A DNA stretch of 64,000 nt from JAKIYB01 sp964590255. GTDB taxonomy: Bacteria > Armatimonadota > Hebobacteria > CAIYQO01. Numbering within the stretch: the first letter of the stretch is position 1; the number at the start of each line of letters is the position of its first letter. Positions 1 through 6,625 of the stretch are shown here, piece by piece. The stretch spans positions 17,249-81,248 of the forward strand of contig CAZPYA010000009.1 of assembly GCA_964590255.1 (NCBI GenBank), in the 5' to 3' direction. Under the pieces are notes generated by a model, which searched no databases, was not told the origin of the DNA, and worked only from the letters and a program-made list of their open reading frames with translations. The position numbers were made by a program, and so were the translations under genes.

Positions 1-558
1 CGCCTCTTCCACGCGGCCCAGCGCCAGCAGCGCGTGCCCGCGGTTTTGCTCGGCGGCGGGCAGGCGCGCTTCCAGTCCGTGCTGGCGCAGGAAGGGGATG
101 ATGAGATCGAGGGCGGCCAGCGCCCGCGCCGGCTCGCCCTGCTGCAACAGGATGGCCGCCAGCCGCAGCCGCGCGCCGGCCTCCACGCGGGCGTCGCCCG
201 CCTGCCGCGCCAGCGCGATCATCTGCTCGCAGGAGGACAGCGCCCCCTTCAGGTCCGGCGGGCTCACCTGCGCCGCCAGCAACTGCTGCAGCGCCTGCAA
301 CCGCTCGTCCAGGTTATCGGGCGTGGCTTCGCCGCCGTAGAAAAAGAGGAGCGACTTGCCGGTGATCTCGGCGATCTGCTGGATGCGGTCGGGCTGCGCC
401 AGCGTGGCGCCGGAGACATACTGATAAATGAGCGCGCGCGAACAGCCGATGCGCCGCGCTAGCGCCTCCAGCGACAGCCCGGCCTCTTCCGCCGCCTGCT
501 GGATCAGCTTTCCCTGTCCCTTGCGCCCCTCGCGCGTCGTAAAATCCAATACGCCCAT
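1..558 (-). CDS. XRE-type HTH regulator with TPR-like C-terminus (partial, cut by window edge)
   Basis: The reverse strand is open from an ATG at 558 to base 1, giving 186 codons with no stop, so the C-terminus lies outside the window. Residues about 15-60 read as a Cro/C1-type helix-turn-helix: a GLSLEALARRIGCSRALIYQ segment followed by a conserved-looking ITGKSLLFFY stretch. From about residue 75 the chain is Ala/Leu-rich and helical with regular ALxxGxxxxAL spacing, which suggests TPR repeats. HTH-TPR proteins are commonly cytoplasmic transcription regulators that sense a ligand or peptide through the TPR part. The target is unknown. The gene diverges from the DUF378 genes. The HTH is clear and the TPR part is inferred. 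Confidence 0.75.
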   Translation of the reverse strand, partial: MGVLDFTTREGRKGQGKLIQQAAEEAGLSLEALARRIGCSRALIYQYVSGATLAQPDRIQQIAEITGKSLLFFYGGEATPDNLDERLQALQQLLAAQVSPPDLKGALSSCEQMIALARQAGDARVEAGARLRLAAILLQQGEPARALAALDLIIPFLRQHGLEARLPAAEQNRGHALLALGRVEEA

Positions 559-780
559 GCCCCTCCGCCGCGCCCCCCGTCGTCTACCGATAGCGGACGG
601 GGAGCTACCATGAGAGTATAGCAAAACTAGACAAGAACATCAAGCAACCCCTCTCCCGTCCGGCGCGGGGATGGTACAGATCTGTCCACATTTTCGTCCA
701 TGTCGCGCGCATATGCGCCGCGGCATGCGGAATACTACGGAGGAGCATCATCACAGTACGATTCGTGGAAAGGAGGCGGC

Positions 781-1014
781 ATGCGATTGGTTTCGCGCAT
801 ACTCTCGTTGGTTTCGTTTTTCCTCGTCATCATTGGTGCGGTCAACTGGCTGCTGGTGGGGTTGACCCACTTTGACCTGGTGCGTTGGCTCTTCGGGCCG
901 AAAAGCCTGTGGAGCCGCATCGTCTACAGCCTGGTGGGCACGGCCGGGGTGAACGAGCTGACGAACTTCATCATCCGGAGCGTCCGCACGCGGACGCTTT
1001 CGGCCATTCCGTAA
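781..1014 (+). CDS. DUF378 small membrane protein (first copy)
   Basis: This 77-residue protein starts at the ATG preceded by an AAAGGAGG Shine-Dalgarno site; an in-frame ATG at 700 lacks one. The N-terminal half is a hydrophobic helix carrying the DUF378 signature, VIIGAVNWLLVGL, followed by FDLVRWLFG, and a second hydrophobic segment (VYSLVGTAGV). The family consists of small two-helix inner-membrane proteins of unknown function. It lies 35 bp upstream of a second DUF378 gene, so the two are probably co-transcribed. The C-terminal tail (RSVRTRTLSAIP) is basic and replaces the helix end seen in the neighbour. Family assignment is confident; no function is proposed. Confidence 0.8.
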   Translation: MRLVSRILSLVSFFLVIIGAVNWLLVGLTHFDLVRWLFGPKSLWSRIVYSLVGTAGVNELTNFIIRSVRTRTLSAIP

Positions 1015-1049
1015 CGCTAACGCTCATGTAAGGAAGAGGTAACGGACAT

Positions 1050-1292
1050 ATGCGTACCATGAATATGATTACACTGATCCTGGTCATCGTCGGCGCGTTG
1101 AACTGGCTGCTGGTGGGCCTGTTTGGGTTCGATCTGGTAGCGTGGCTCTTCGCGGACGGCTTTGGCACGCGGTCAATGCTCAGTAATCTCGTCTATCTCC
1201 TCGTCGGGCTCTCCGGCGTCTGGTTGCTCTTCACGCTGGTGCCGGCACTCAGCACCACGCCGACCTGGCGTGAGGCGCCCGACACCGCGTAG
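1050..1292 (+). CDS. DUF378 small membrane protein (second copy)
   Basis: An 80-residue protein with GGAAGAGG upstream of the ATG. It repeats the DUF378 pattern of the gene before it: VIVGALNWLLVGLFGFDLVA, a short polar linker, then VYLLVGLSGVWLLFTLV as a second membrane helix. It matches the normal family length and looks intact. The tandem arrangement suggests a duplication or an obligate pair in the membrane. Its function is unknown. Confidence 0.82.
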   Translation: MRTMNMITLILVIVGALNWLLVGLFGFDLVAWLFADGFGTRSMLSNLVYLLVGLSGVWLLFTLVPALSTTPTWREAPDTA

Positions 1293-1486
1293 CGCCGTCC
1301 CGATGCGGAAAGAATCCGCGCCCCGGCGTTGTCCCCTGCGACGCCGGGGCGCGGTTATTTGGGATTTGGGAGGAGTTGGCTGGCAGCGTTGCGCGCGCGT
1401 AGGGGTTGGATGCGATTGGTGACATACCGATGACCGTGAAACCCGCGCAGACATATGTTGATCTGCGCGCGCGCCCCTAACGCGCA

Positions 1487-1668
1487 CGGCTCGACGGAGT
1501 CTCGCCCAATACCGTTCACATACGGGCTCTCGACCGGCACGCGCCACCTCTCCCCCAGACCCCTCCCCTACCTGGGGAGGGGAGAGTCATGAGGAAATAT
1601 GGCGGCAGGGAGAGGCGGGTTCGCCCTATGCAGCAGGCTTATTTGAACGGTATTGGGAGTCTCGCCCT
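1487..1668. repeat. Palindromic dispersed element, copy 1 (MITE-like)
   Basis: The stretch matches 22651-22831 at most positions, including an identical start (CGGCTCGACGGAGTCTCGCC and the next 12 bases). Inside it, 1505-1522 and 1640-1657 form inverted repeats of 18 bp (CCCAATACCGTTCAxATA and its complement), delimiting about 153 bp. A second small palindrome (CCCCTCCCCTAC/TGGGGAGGGG) sits in the middle. No coding capacity is seen. This is the profile of a non-autonomous miniature inverted-repeat element. The rest of the 1293-1844 gap holds no gene that I can support. Confidence 0.65.
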
Positions 1669-1772
1669 CCAGTATGCGGCTCGACTAGCGTCTCGTCCGC
1701 CAGTAATTGCGTGGCGCCGCCAACTCGCGCCGGTTTTGTGGCTCGCTCAATACACCATGCTTACCGATTATC

Positions 1773-1801
1773 TAGACGGGGTATGCCCCAGTCAGTATAG
1801 T
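1773..1801 (+). promoter_or_regulatory. Candidate sigma-70-type promoter of the pdh operon
   Basis: TAGACG at 1773-1778 and TATAGT at 1796-1801 are separated by 17 bp and lie 44 bp upstream of the E1 alpha ATG, with a GGAGG ribosome site in between. The -35 box is one mismatch from TTGACG. This is inferred from sequence only. Confidence 0.4.
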
Positions 1802-1844
1802 GAGGCAACTGTGCCTGTACCGTGAACAGGCAACGGAGGCAGCT

Positions 1845-2819
1845 ATGGACCGCGAGATGAGAATCCGCGCCTACCGGCAGATGGTGCTCATCCGCCACTT
1901 TGAAGACAAAGCGGGCGAGATGTATGGCCGGGGCAAGATCGGCGGCTTTCTGCACCTGTATATTGGCGAAGAGGCGTGCGCGGTGGGCGCGATTGCCGCG
2001 TTGCGCCCAGACGACTACATCACCACCCATTACCGCGACCATGGCCACGCGCTGGCGAAGGGCAGTTCGGCGCGGGCGGTGATGGCGGAGCTGTTCGGCA
2101 AGCGCACCGGGGTGAGCCTGGGCCTGGGCGGCTCGATGCACCTTTTCGATGCGGAGCACCGGATGATGGGCGGCTACGCCATTGTCGGCGGCCACATCCC
2201 CATCGGCATGGGCATCGCGCTGGGCGCGCGGAAGCTGGGGAAAGACCACGTCTGCGCGGTCTTTTTTGGCGATGGCGCGGTGAACGAGGGCGAGTTCCAC
2301 GAGGCGCTGAACATGGCGTCGGTGTGGAAACTGCCGGTGGTCTTCTTCTGCGAGAACAACTTCTACGCCATGGGCACCGCCATCACCCGCACCTCGGCGG
2401 TGACGGAAGTATACCGCCGTGCCGAGGCCTACGCCATGCCCGGCCAGCGCGTGGACGGCATGGACGTGGAAGCTGTATACCGGGCGATGTCCGACGCGGT
2501 GGCGCGGGCGCGCGGCGGCGGCGGGCCGACGCTGATCGAGGCGCTCACCTATCGTTTCAAAGGTCACTCCATGGCGGATGCGGTGGGCTATCGCACCCGC
2601 GAGGAAGAGGCGGAGTGGCACCCGCGCGACCCCATCGCCGTGCTGCGCGAGCGGCTGCTGGAGAGTGGCGAGGCGACCGAGGACGCACTGCAGGTCATCG
2701 ACGCGGAAGTGCGCGCCGAAGTGGACGATGCCGTGCGCTTCGCTGACGAAAGCCCCGAACCGACGATGGCGGACGTGCTGGCGTCGGTGTACGCGCCGTG
2801 CCGGGCCTGCGCGGAATAG
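1845..2819 (+). CDS. pdhA: Pyruvate (2-oxoacid) dehydrogenase E1 component, alpha subunit
   Basis: This 324-residue protein is the thiamine-diphosphate-binding half of the E1 decarboxylase (alpha2-beta2 type), which decarboxylates pyruvate or a related 2-oxoacid and reductively acetylates the lipoyl arm. The TPP motif runs from GDGAVNEG (142-149) to the Asn pair at 171-172, with the usual spacing. GGSMH (95-99) and the KGHSMAD loop near the C-terminus, which carries the regulated-Ser position in other E1s, are both present. The ATG at 1845 was chosen because CGGAGG sits seven bases upstream; an ATG at 1800 has no such site. It is the first gene of the E1 alpha/E1 beta/lipoyl/E2/lipA unit. Acetoin dehydrogenase E1 (AcoA-like) cannot be excluded from sequence. 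Confidence 0.9.
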   Translation: MDREMRIRAYRQMVLIRHFEDKAGEMYGRGKIGGFLHLYIGEEACAVGAIAALRPDDYITTHYRDHGHALAKGSSARAVMAELFGKRTGVSLGLGGSMHLFDAEHRMMGGYAIVGGHIPIGMGIALGARKLGKDHVCAVFFGDGAVNEGEFHEALNMASVWKLPVVFFCENNFYAMGTAITRTSAVTEVYRRAEAYAMPGQRVDGMDVEAVYRAMSDAVARARGGGGPTLIEALTYRFKGHSMADAVGYRTREEEAEWHPRDPIAVLRERLLESGEATEDALQVIDAEVRAEVDDAVRFADESPEPTMADVLASVYAPCRACAE

Positions 2820-2829
2820 GAGGCGCACC

Positions 2830-2895
2830 ATGATTATCACCTATCGTGAAGCGGTTGTCGTTGCCACAGAAAAACGAACGGGGATGCGAAAATGA
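2830..2895 (+). CDS. 21-residue leader ORF made by duplication of the pdhB start
   Basis: The 24 bases at 2830-2853 are identical to the first 24 bases of pdhB at 2892-2915, so this ORF begins MIITYREA like E1 beta, then diverges and stops at a TGA that overlaps the pdhB ATG (ATGA). The strong Shine-Dalgarno site (AGGAGG, 2819-2824) precedes this copy, not the real gene start. It looks like a 62-bp insertion or partial duplication that left the original initiation region in front of a short decoy reading frame. Translation of pdhB is then probably coupled to it. That the peptide is made is inference. Confidence 0.5.
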   Translation: MIITYREAVVVATEKRTGMRK

Positions 2896-3863
2896 TTATC
2901 ACCTATCGTGAAGCGATACGCCAGGCGCTCCGCGAGCTGCTGAAAGACCCGGCGGTGTTCCTTATGGGCGAGGACATCGGCGCCTATGGTGGCGCTTTCG
3001 CCGTCACGAAGGGATTTCTCGATGAATACGGTCCCGAGCGCATCATGGATACGCCAATTTCCGAGTCCGGACTGGTGAGCGCGGCCATCGGCGCGGGCAT
3101 GGCCGGCGCGCACCCGGTGGTGGAGGTGATGACCATCAACTTCACGTTACTCGCGTTCGACGCGCTGGTGAACCACGCGGCGAAAATCCACGCCATGTCC
3201 GGCGGGCACGTGGACGTGCCGCTCATTCTACGCACTGTCACCGGCTCGGGCAACCAGCTTGGCGCGCAACACTCGCAGAACATCGAGGGGCATTACGCCA
3301 TGGTGCCGGGCCTGAAGGTGCTGGCTCCCGCCACGCCGGCCGACGCGAAGGGCTTGCTGCTGTCCGCGTATTACGAGCCGAACCCGGTCTTCATCACCGA
3401 GCATTTCGCGCTGTATAACACGAAAGGCGAGGTGGACGAGAAGCCGGTGCGCGTGCCTATCAACACGGCGAACATCATGCGCGAGGGCAGCGACATCACG
3501 CTCATCGCCTACTCGCGCATGGCGATCGTCTGCACCCAGGCCGCCGAGCTGCTGGCGCAGGACGGCATCAGTGCCGAGGTGCTGGACATGCGCACGCTGC
3601 GCCCGCTGGACCTGGACACCATCTTTACCTCCATCGCCAAGACGCACTACGCGGTGATGGTGGAGGAAACGGGCAAAGGCACCAGCATCGGCGGCTCGCT
3701 TATCGCCGAGGTGCAGGAGCAGATTTTCGATGAGCTGCGCGGTCCCATCCGCTGGGTGGCCGGCCTGCCCGTGCCTATGCCATACAATAAAACACTCGAA
3801 CGCGAAGCGATACCCAATGCCGCCAGCATCGCGCAGGCGGCGCGGGAGTTGTTGAAGGCGTAA
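2892..3863 (+). CDS. pdhB: Pyruvate (2-oxoacid) dehydrogenase E1 component, beta subunit
   Basis: A 323-residue transketolase-like beta subunit of the E1 heterotetramer. The N-terminal pyrimidine-binding domain (about 1-175) shows the family pattern GEDIGAYGGAF, then PISESGLVSAAIGAGMAG with the catalytic Glu that activates thiamine diphosphate. The C-terminal transketolase_C domain (about 190-310) includes DITLIAYSRM and EVLDMRTLRPLD. The length is normal. The start matches homologues (MIITYREAIRQAL), but its own ribosome site is weak (GGGGAT) and the ATG overlaps the stop of the 21-codon leader. Together with E1 alpha it feeds acyl groups to the lipoyl domain encoded at 4143. Confidence 0.92.
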   Translation: MIITYREAIRQALRELLKDPAVFLMGEDIGAYGGAFAVTKGFLDEYGPERIMDTPISESGLVSAAIGAGMAGAHPVVEVMTINFTLLAFDALVNHAAKIHAMSGGHVDVPLILRTVTGSGNQLGAQHSQNIEGHYAMVPGLKVLAPATPADAKGLLLSAYYEPNPVFITEHFALYNTKGEVDEKPVRVPINTANIMREGSDITLIAYSRMAIVCTQAAELLAQDGISAEVLDMRTLRPLDLDTIFTSIAKTHYAVMVEETGKGTSIGGSLIAEVQEQIFDELRGPIRWVAGLPVPMPYNKTLEREAIPNAASIAQAARELLKA

Positions 3864-3907
3864 CGATACACAGACACATTGTTTCGGTACCAATCGGTTG
3901 CTCTGGT

Positions 3908-3927
3908 CCCCCGGATTGAAATCCGGG
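3908..3927. repeat. Small palindrome in the pdhB 3' region
   Basis: CCCCGGAT and ATCCGGGG flank a TGAA loop, and a second small palindrome (GTCGGCctacGCCGAC) follows at about 3940-3955. The GATTGAAATCC core resembles intergenic sequence at 17728-17737. No T-tract follows, so this is more a repeat element than a clear terminator. Confidence 0.4.
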
Positions 3928-4029
3928 GCTGGAGAGACGAAGTCGGCCTACGCCGACTGGCCGGATCGGTTAATGGATACAGCGACGCATTGCTGACCGT
4001 GCCATGCGTGTGGGAGGAGTATATGCGCG

Positions 4030-4116
4030 AAAATGGGTACAGCAACGCATTTCCGGCTTCCCTATATTCGGTTACTATGTGCCTGATTGGGAAATGCGTT
4101 ACAGTCCCCATTTTTG
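4030..4116. repeat. Hairpin repeat family A, copy 1
   Basis: The left arm (AAATGGGTACAGCAACGCAT, about 4031-4050) and the right arm (GGGAAATGCGTTACAGTCCC, from 4089) are imperfect inverted repeats of about 25 bp. Both arms recur almost unchanged at 6093-6180 with a different central sequence. The element therefore behaves as a mobile hairpin (REP/MITE-like). It separates pdhB from the lipoyl-domain gene. Confidence 0.6.
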
Positions 4117-4142
4117 GGCGATTGCGTTTTTGAGGAGATAAT

Positions 4143-4385
4143 ATGGCCACCACCGATGTCATCATGCCCCAGTTGGGCTTCGATATGGAAGAGGGCACTC
4201 TTCAGCGCTGGTTGAAGCAGGTGGGCGACCACGTGGAGCGCGGGGACGCCCTTGCCGAGGTGGAGACGGAGAAGGTGACGCTGCAGGTGGAGAGCTACGC
4301 CACCGGCACGCTGACCGCCATCATCAAGCACGAAGGCGAAACCGTGCCCGTCGGCGAGAAGATCGGGGAGATTGAGGAAGGATAG
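4143..4385 (+). CDS. Stand-alone lipoyl domain protein (N-terminal piece of E2)
   Basis: This 80-residue protein is a complete biotinyl/lipoyl-type domain and little else. MPQLGFDMEEG opens the fold, and ETEKVTLQ places the lipoyl-lysine at K44 in the hairpin turn. The C-terminal VPVGEKIGEIEEG closes it. Normally this domain is fused through a linker and a peripheral-subunit-binding domain to the E2 acyltransferase. Here it ends in a stop, and the catalytic part follows as a separate gene 135 bp downstream. GAGGAG lies upstream of the ATG. It would swing the acyl group between E1 and E2 and is a substrate of the LipA encoded in the same unit. It could also be read as a truncated E2 gene. Confidence 0.88.
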   Translation: MATTDVIMPQLGFDMEEGTLQRWLKQVGDHVERGDALAEVETEKVTLQVESYATGTLTAIIKHEGETVPVGEKIGEIEEG

Positions 4386-4399
4386 GACCGGCTCGGTAG

Positions 4400-4478
4400 T
4401 CGGCCCCCCTCCCCAGCCCTCCCCCCGTGCCCTCCGTAACACTGCGTGCACAGGGGGAGGGCCGGGGAGGGGGGCCGA
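4400..4478. repeat. GC-rich palindrome splitting the two E2 pieces
   Basis: Positions 4400-4425 and 4453-4478 are near-perfect 26-bp inverted repeats (TCGGCCCCCCTCCCC... and its complement, one mismatch) around a 27-base loop. The arm sequence recurs at 22249 and 63886. It sits exactly where the E2 linker and E3-binding domain would normally be encoded, so it may have replaced that segment. Confidence 0.65.
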
Positions 4479-4520
4479 GTAGGCACCATGTTTCGTCTGC
4501 AACGACCAAAGGAGCATCCC

Positions 4521-5189
4521 ATGGCCTCACCCATGCGCCAGGCGATTGCGCGGCATATGTCGCACAGCAAGCAGAATATCCCCCATTACTACCTGACGAT
4601 GTCTGCCGACATGGGGGCGGCGATGGCGCGGCGGACGGCGTGGAACGCCGCGCATGACGAGGACGCGCGCGTGTCGGTGAACGACCTCGTGGTGAAGGCG
4701 GCGGCCATCGCGCTGGCCAGCCACCCGCGCTTCAACGCCTTCTATCAGGATGACGACGGGCACCCGCAGGCGCGAATCAATATCGGTATTGCCGTGGCGT
4801 TGCCGGACGGGTTGATCGCGCCCGCCATTCTCGGCTGCCAGGCGCTGACCATCGACGAGATTGGCCGGCGCGGGCGCGATCTGGCGGCGAGGGCACGGCA
4901 GAAAACACTGAAAGCGGAAGAATATACCGCCGGCACCTTCACGATTACCAACCTGGGGATGTACAATGTGGACAGCTTTGCCGCCATCATCGTGCCGCCG
5001 CAGGTGGCCATATTGGCCGTGGGCAGCGTGATGGAGACGCCGGCCGTGCACGATGGACATATCATCGTGGCGCGCCGGGCGGCCTTGACGCTGTCGGCCG
5101 ACCACCGTGCCAGCGATGGGGCGGAAGGCGCATTGTTCCTGGGAGAAATTATTTCGTGCCTGCAGAATCCGGAAATCCTGTTCACGTAA
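4521..5189 (+). CDS. 2-oxoacid dehydrogenase acyltransferase (E2) catalytic domain, stand-alone
   Basis: This 222-residue protein corresponds only to the chloramphenicol-acetyltransferase-like catalytic domain of E2, which transfers the acyl group from lipoyl to CoA and forms the core of the complex. It opens with the usual RQAIARHMSHSKQNIPHYYL segment and ends with the catalytic H195-x3-D199-G motif (HRASDG) and the conserved C-terminus (LQNPEILF). No lipoyl domain and no peripheral-subunit-binding domain are present upstream in frame. AAAGGAG precedes the ATG chosen; the frame opens at 4446 inside the palindrome, but that is unlikely to be translated. Its 3' end overlaps lipA by 34 bases. 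Function with the separate lipoyl protein is inferred. Confidence 0.88.
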   Translation: MASPMRQAIARHMSHSKQNIPHYYLTMSADMGAAMARRTAWNAAHDEDARVSVNDLVVKAAAIALASHPRFNAFYQDDDGHPQARINIGIAVALPDGLIAPAILGCQALTIDEIGRRGRDLAARARQKTLKAEEYTAGTFTITNLGMYNVDSFAAIIVPPQVAILAVGSVMETPAVHDGHIIVARRAALTLSADHRASDGAEGALFLGEIISCLQNPEILFT

Positions 5190-6082
5190 CCCCCCGTTAT
5201 GCCGCTGACGATCCCCGCGTGGGGTCGGCGGTCGGCGCGCGCCGGCCTGAGTGGCTGAAGGTGCGCGTGCCCGTTGGCGAGAACTATCACGACCTGAAGA
5301 AACTGGTGCGCGCCCACCGCCTGCACACCGTGTGCGAGAGCGCGCGCTGCCCGAACATTGGCGAGTGCTGGCAGTCGCGCACCGCCACCTTCCTCATTCT
5401 CGGCAACACCTGCACGCGGCGCTGCGCCTTCTGCGCGGTCGCCAGCGGGCAACCCACCGAATACGACCTGGACGAGCCGCGCCGCGTGGCGGAGGCGGTG
5501 GCGGCGCTCGATCTCAAATACGCGGTGATCACCTCGGTGACCCGCGACGACCTGGCCGACGGCGGCGCCTTCATCTTCGCCGAGACGATTCGCGCGGTGC
5601 GCGCGGCGGTGCCCGGCTGCCGGGTGGAGGTGCTCATCCCCGATTTTCAAGGCGACGCCGACGCGCTGGCGGCGGTGGTGGCGGCGAAGCCGGACGTGCT
5701 GAACCACAACATCGAGACGGTGGCGCGCCTCTACAGCCTGGTGCGGCCGCAGGCGGACTATCGCCGCTCGCTGGAACTCATCAGCCGCGCGAAGGCCATC
5801 GACCCGGCGCAGACGACCAAATCCGGCTTGATGCTGGGGCTGGGGGAAACGGCGGACGAGGTGGAGGGCGCGCTGCGCGACCTGCGCGCCGCCGGCTGCG
5901 ACATCGTCACCATCGGCCAGTACCTGCGCCCTTCAGCCGACCACCTGCCGGTGCAGAAATACTGCGAGCCGGAGGAATTCGCCCATTATGCCGCCGTCGG
6001 CGCCGCCCTCGGCTTCCAACACGTGGAATCGGCGCCGCTGGTGCGGTCGTCGTATCATGCGCGGGAGCAGGCGGAGGGGTAA
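5156..6082 (+). CDS. lipA: Lipoyl synthase (radical SAM)
   Basis: A 308-residue enzyme that inserts two sulfur atoms into protein-bound octanoyl groups to make lipoate. The auxiliary cluster cysteines C60, C65 and C71 (CX4CX5C) and the radical-SAM cysteines C86, C90 and C93 (CX3CX2C) are all present. So is the C-terminal RSSYHA motif, whose serine ligates the auxiliary cluster. The start is a GTG inside the end of the E2 gene, with GGGAGAA 10 bases upstream; the 34-base overlap implies coupled translation. Placement directly after the lipoyl-domain and E2 genes fits a job in maturing this complex. No lipB or lplA is in the window, so the octanoyl donor route is not shown. Confidence 0.95.
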   Translation: MPAESGNPVHVTPRYAADDPRVGSAVGARRPEWLKVRVPVGENYHDLKKLVRAHRLHTVCESARCPNIGECWQSRTATFLILGNTCTRRCAFCAVASGQPTEYDLDEPRRVAEAVAALDLKYAVITSVTRDDLADGGAFIFAETIRAVRAAVPGCRVEVLIPDFQGDADALAAVVAAKPDVLNHNIETVARLYSLVRPQADYRRSLELISRAKAIDPAQTTKSGLMLGLGETADEVEGALRDLRAAGCDIVTIGQYLRPSADHLPVQKYCEPEEFAHYAAVGAALGFQHVESAPLVRSSYHAREQAEG

Positions 6083-6092
6083 GCGTGTATGG

Positions 6093-6180
6093 GGGAAATG
6101 GGTACAGCAACGCATTTCCAGCGGGCGCAGGATCGTATACCTGACGCATGAACGGGAAATGCGTTACAGTCCCCATTTCC
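6093..6180. repeat. Hairpin repeat family A, copy 2
   Basis: It has the same arms as the 4030 copy: GGAAATGGGTACAGCAACGC at the left and GCGTTACAGTCCCCATTTCC at the right, forming imperfect terminal inverted repeats around an unrelated 40-base centre. It lies immediately after the lipA stop codon. A single left arm (GGGAAATGGGTATTGCAACG) is left at about 9121-9147. Confidence 0.6.
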
Positions 6181-6268
6181 TCTGCTTCGTGTCCTCGCTT
6201 CGCGCATTCTCGCCGTCCGCTGCCGGATACAATGAGCGCGGAACCCATTGCGCAAGGAGGGCGAAACG

Positions 6269-6568
6269 ATGGCGGTGGTGGCGGATATTTCGTTGATTCC
6301 GGTGGGCACGCAGTCCACCAGTTTGAGCCAGATGCTGGCGGACAGCGTGAAGGTGCTGGACCAGTTCGGGCTGACGTATGACGTGACCCCCACGGGCACG
6401 AACGTGGAGGGCGACCTGGACACGATTTTCCAGGCGGTGAAGGCGATGGAGGAGGTGCCGTTTCAGGAGGGGGCCGACCGGGTGGTGATCCTGCTGAAGC
6501 TGGACGACCGGCGGGACAAGAATATCTCGCTGGATTACGAGGAGCGATCGCTGGAAGAGAAGTTGTAA
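6269..6568 (+). CDS. MTH1187-family (DUF77) thiamine-binding-type protein
   Basis: A 99-residue ferredoxin-fold protein of the MTH1187/YqgV family. Characteristic stretches are ISLIPVGTQSTSLSQ at the N-terminus, GTNVEGDLDTIFQAVKAMEE in the middle and RVVILLKLDDR near the end. Members of this family and of the related YkoF family have been reported to bind thiamine-type ligands; the exact role is unsettled. The ATG at 6269 has AAGGAGG upstream, whereas the ATG at 6248 does not. It is the last gene before a terminator-like hairpin and sits behind a thiamine-diphosphate-dependent E1, which makes thiamine handling a plausible but unproven link. Confidence 0.82.
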   Translation: MAVVADISLIPVGTQSTSLSQMLADSVKVLDQFGLTYDVTPTGTNVEGDLDTIFQAVKAMEEVPFQEGADRVVILLKLDDRRDKNISLDYEERSLEEKL

Positions 6569-6576
6569 ATGCATCG

Positions 6577-6606
6577 ACGGCCCCCGCGAAGCGGGGGCCG
6601 TCGTGT
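6577..6606 (+). terminator. Intrinsic-terminator-like hairpin after the pdh/lipA unit
   Basis: ACGGCCCCCGC (6577-6587) pairs perfectly with GCGGGGGCCGT (6591-6601) around a GAA loop, directly behind the stop codon at 6568. The following CGTGTT is only a weak U-tract. It lies between convergent genes and may serve both. Confidence 0.6.
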
Positions 6607-6625
6607 TACCGTTGATCGCGCGTGA

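Noticed and set aside
1173..1547. 124-codon minus-strand frame opposite the second DUF378 gene
   Set aside because: It crosses a DUF378 gene and a repeat element; Arg-rich shadow composition.
4446..4520. Longer E2 catalytic protein starting at 4446
   Set aside because: Those codons lie in the right arm of the palindrome; AAAGGAG immediately precedes the ATG at 4521.
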